NCBI GenBank assembly: GCA_003202005.1
Contig: QJJF01000001.1
Coordinates: 1,147,099 to 1,211,098 of the forward strand
From: Williamsia faeni
GTDB taxonomy: Bacteria; Actinomycetota; Actinomycetes; Mycobacteriales; Mycobacteriaceae
DNA: 64,000 bases
Direction: 5' to 3'
Shown in pieces: positions 63,878-64,000 of this stretch (position 1 is its first letter; every line of letters starts with the position of its first letter). The notes under the pieces are model-generated. The model saw nothing but the letters and a program-made list of their open reading frames with translations, searched no databases and was not told the DNA's origin. The position numbers and the translations under genes were made by a program.

Positions 63878-63891
63878 TCCGACGGCGGCCT

Positions 63892-64000
63892 TCAGCGGAG
63901 ACCGCGGATCACGATTGCGGGAACGAGTTGTTCGGCACTGTCCCAGGAACCGTGATTGCCGACGAGTGTGGACTCGAGTGGCTCGGCCACCGAGCGGATC
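63892..64000 (-). CDS. C-terminal fragment, alkaline phosphatase/nucleotide pyrophosphatase family
   Basis: A 35-residue frame from the right edge ends in TGA, with GNHGSWDSAEQLVPAIVIRG. The xHGSxxxxEQLVP pattern is typical of the C-terminus of alkaline-phosphatase-superfamily phosphodiesterases. The rest lies outside. It precedes the UbiA gene on the same strand, as EboF/EboC-type genes may. Confidence 0.45.
   Translation of the reverse strand, partial: IRSVAEPLESTLVGNHGSWDSAEQLVPAIVIRGLR

Overview
The window reads as a chromosomal segment of a high-GC actinobacterium of the order Mycobacteriales, most like Gordonia or a near relative. The evidence is the block cwsA-like, ppiA, rhomboid, PH-domain gene, crgA, pabA/trpG at the left and pknB-pknA-pbpA-rodA-pstP-fhaB-fhaA-tRNA-Leu further right. 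In Mycobacterium this block is continuous and lies about 10 kb from oriC. Three perfect TTATCCACA DnaA-box 9-mers sit in a duplicated 47-bp element beside crgA, which also fits an origin-proximal position.

Layout. (1) 1-5.4 kb: end of a flavin monooxygenase, a RibD-like reductase, a DUF4190 protein, and the division/cell-wall genes cwsA-like, ppiA, rhomboid, PH protein, crgA and pabA/trpG. (2) 5.4-31.5 kb: about 26 kb of accessory genes inserted between trpG and pknB. It holds a FadR/GntR regulator, an eight-gene leftward catabolic operon (SDR, ThDP enzyme, SDR, CMD-like, Rieske oxygenase, Baeyer-Villiger monooxygenase, SDR, hot-dog dehydratase), a rightward Dpp-type ABC importer (SBP, two permeases, two ATPases), a leftward set (Asp/Glu racemase-like, Fe-S old-yellow-enzyme type reductase, class III CoA-transferase), a rightward pair (TauD-type dioxygenase, SDR), then an MFS pump with its TetR regulator and a DoxX protein. 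(3) 31.6-41.9 kb: the Ser/Thr phosphosignalling and cell-elongation operon, with every neighbour from fhaB to pknB overlapping, plus fhaA and tRNA-Leu(CAG). (4) 41.9-64 kb: a DUF222-HNH gene with an SOS-box-like site, TetR plus GDSL hydrolase, an AprAB-like flavoprotein/ferredoxin pair, AKR, SDRs, an MFS/hydrolase pair, small conserved families (DUF6328, SCO6745, FDOR-A, YccF), a two-component system beside an MMPL transporter, a GAF regulator, a secreted hypothetical, a hydrolase and SDR separated by a perfect palindrome, and a UbiA/alkaline-phosphatase edge that may open an ebo-like cluster.

The strongest new observation is a candidate single-regulator regulon. The same 18-bp palindrome (consensus YWATCCTYRYAAGGATTG) occurs three times: upstream of the FadR/GntR gene, in the divergent gap between the eight-gene operon and the ABC importer, and in the divergent gap between the racemase operon and the TauD operon. 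These sites cover the regulator and all four catabolic/transport units and overlap -35-like elements. Together the genes look like a self-contained uptake and degradation system for an unidentified, probably cyclic or carboxylated, substrate. Several of its enzymes depart from family active-site consensus (ThDP motif, Fe-S ligand, racemase Cys, CoA-transferase Asp).
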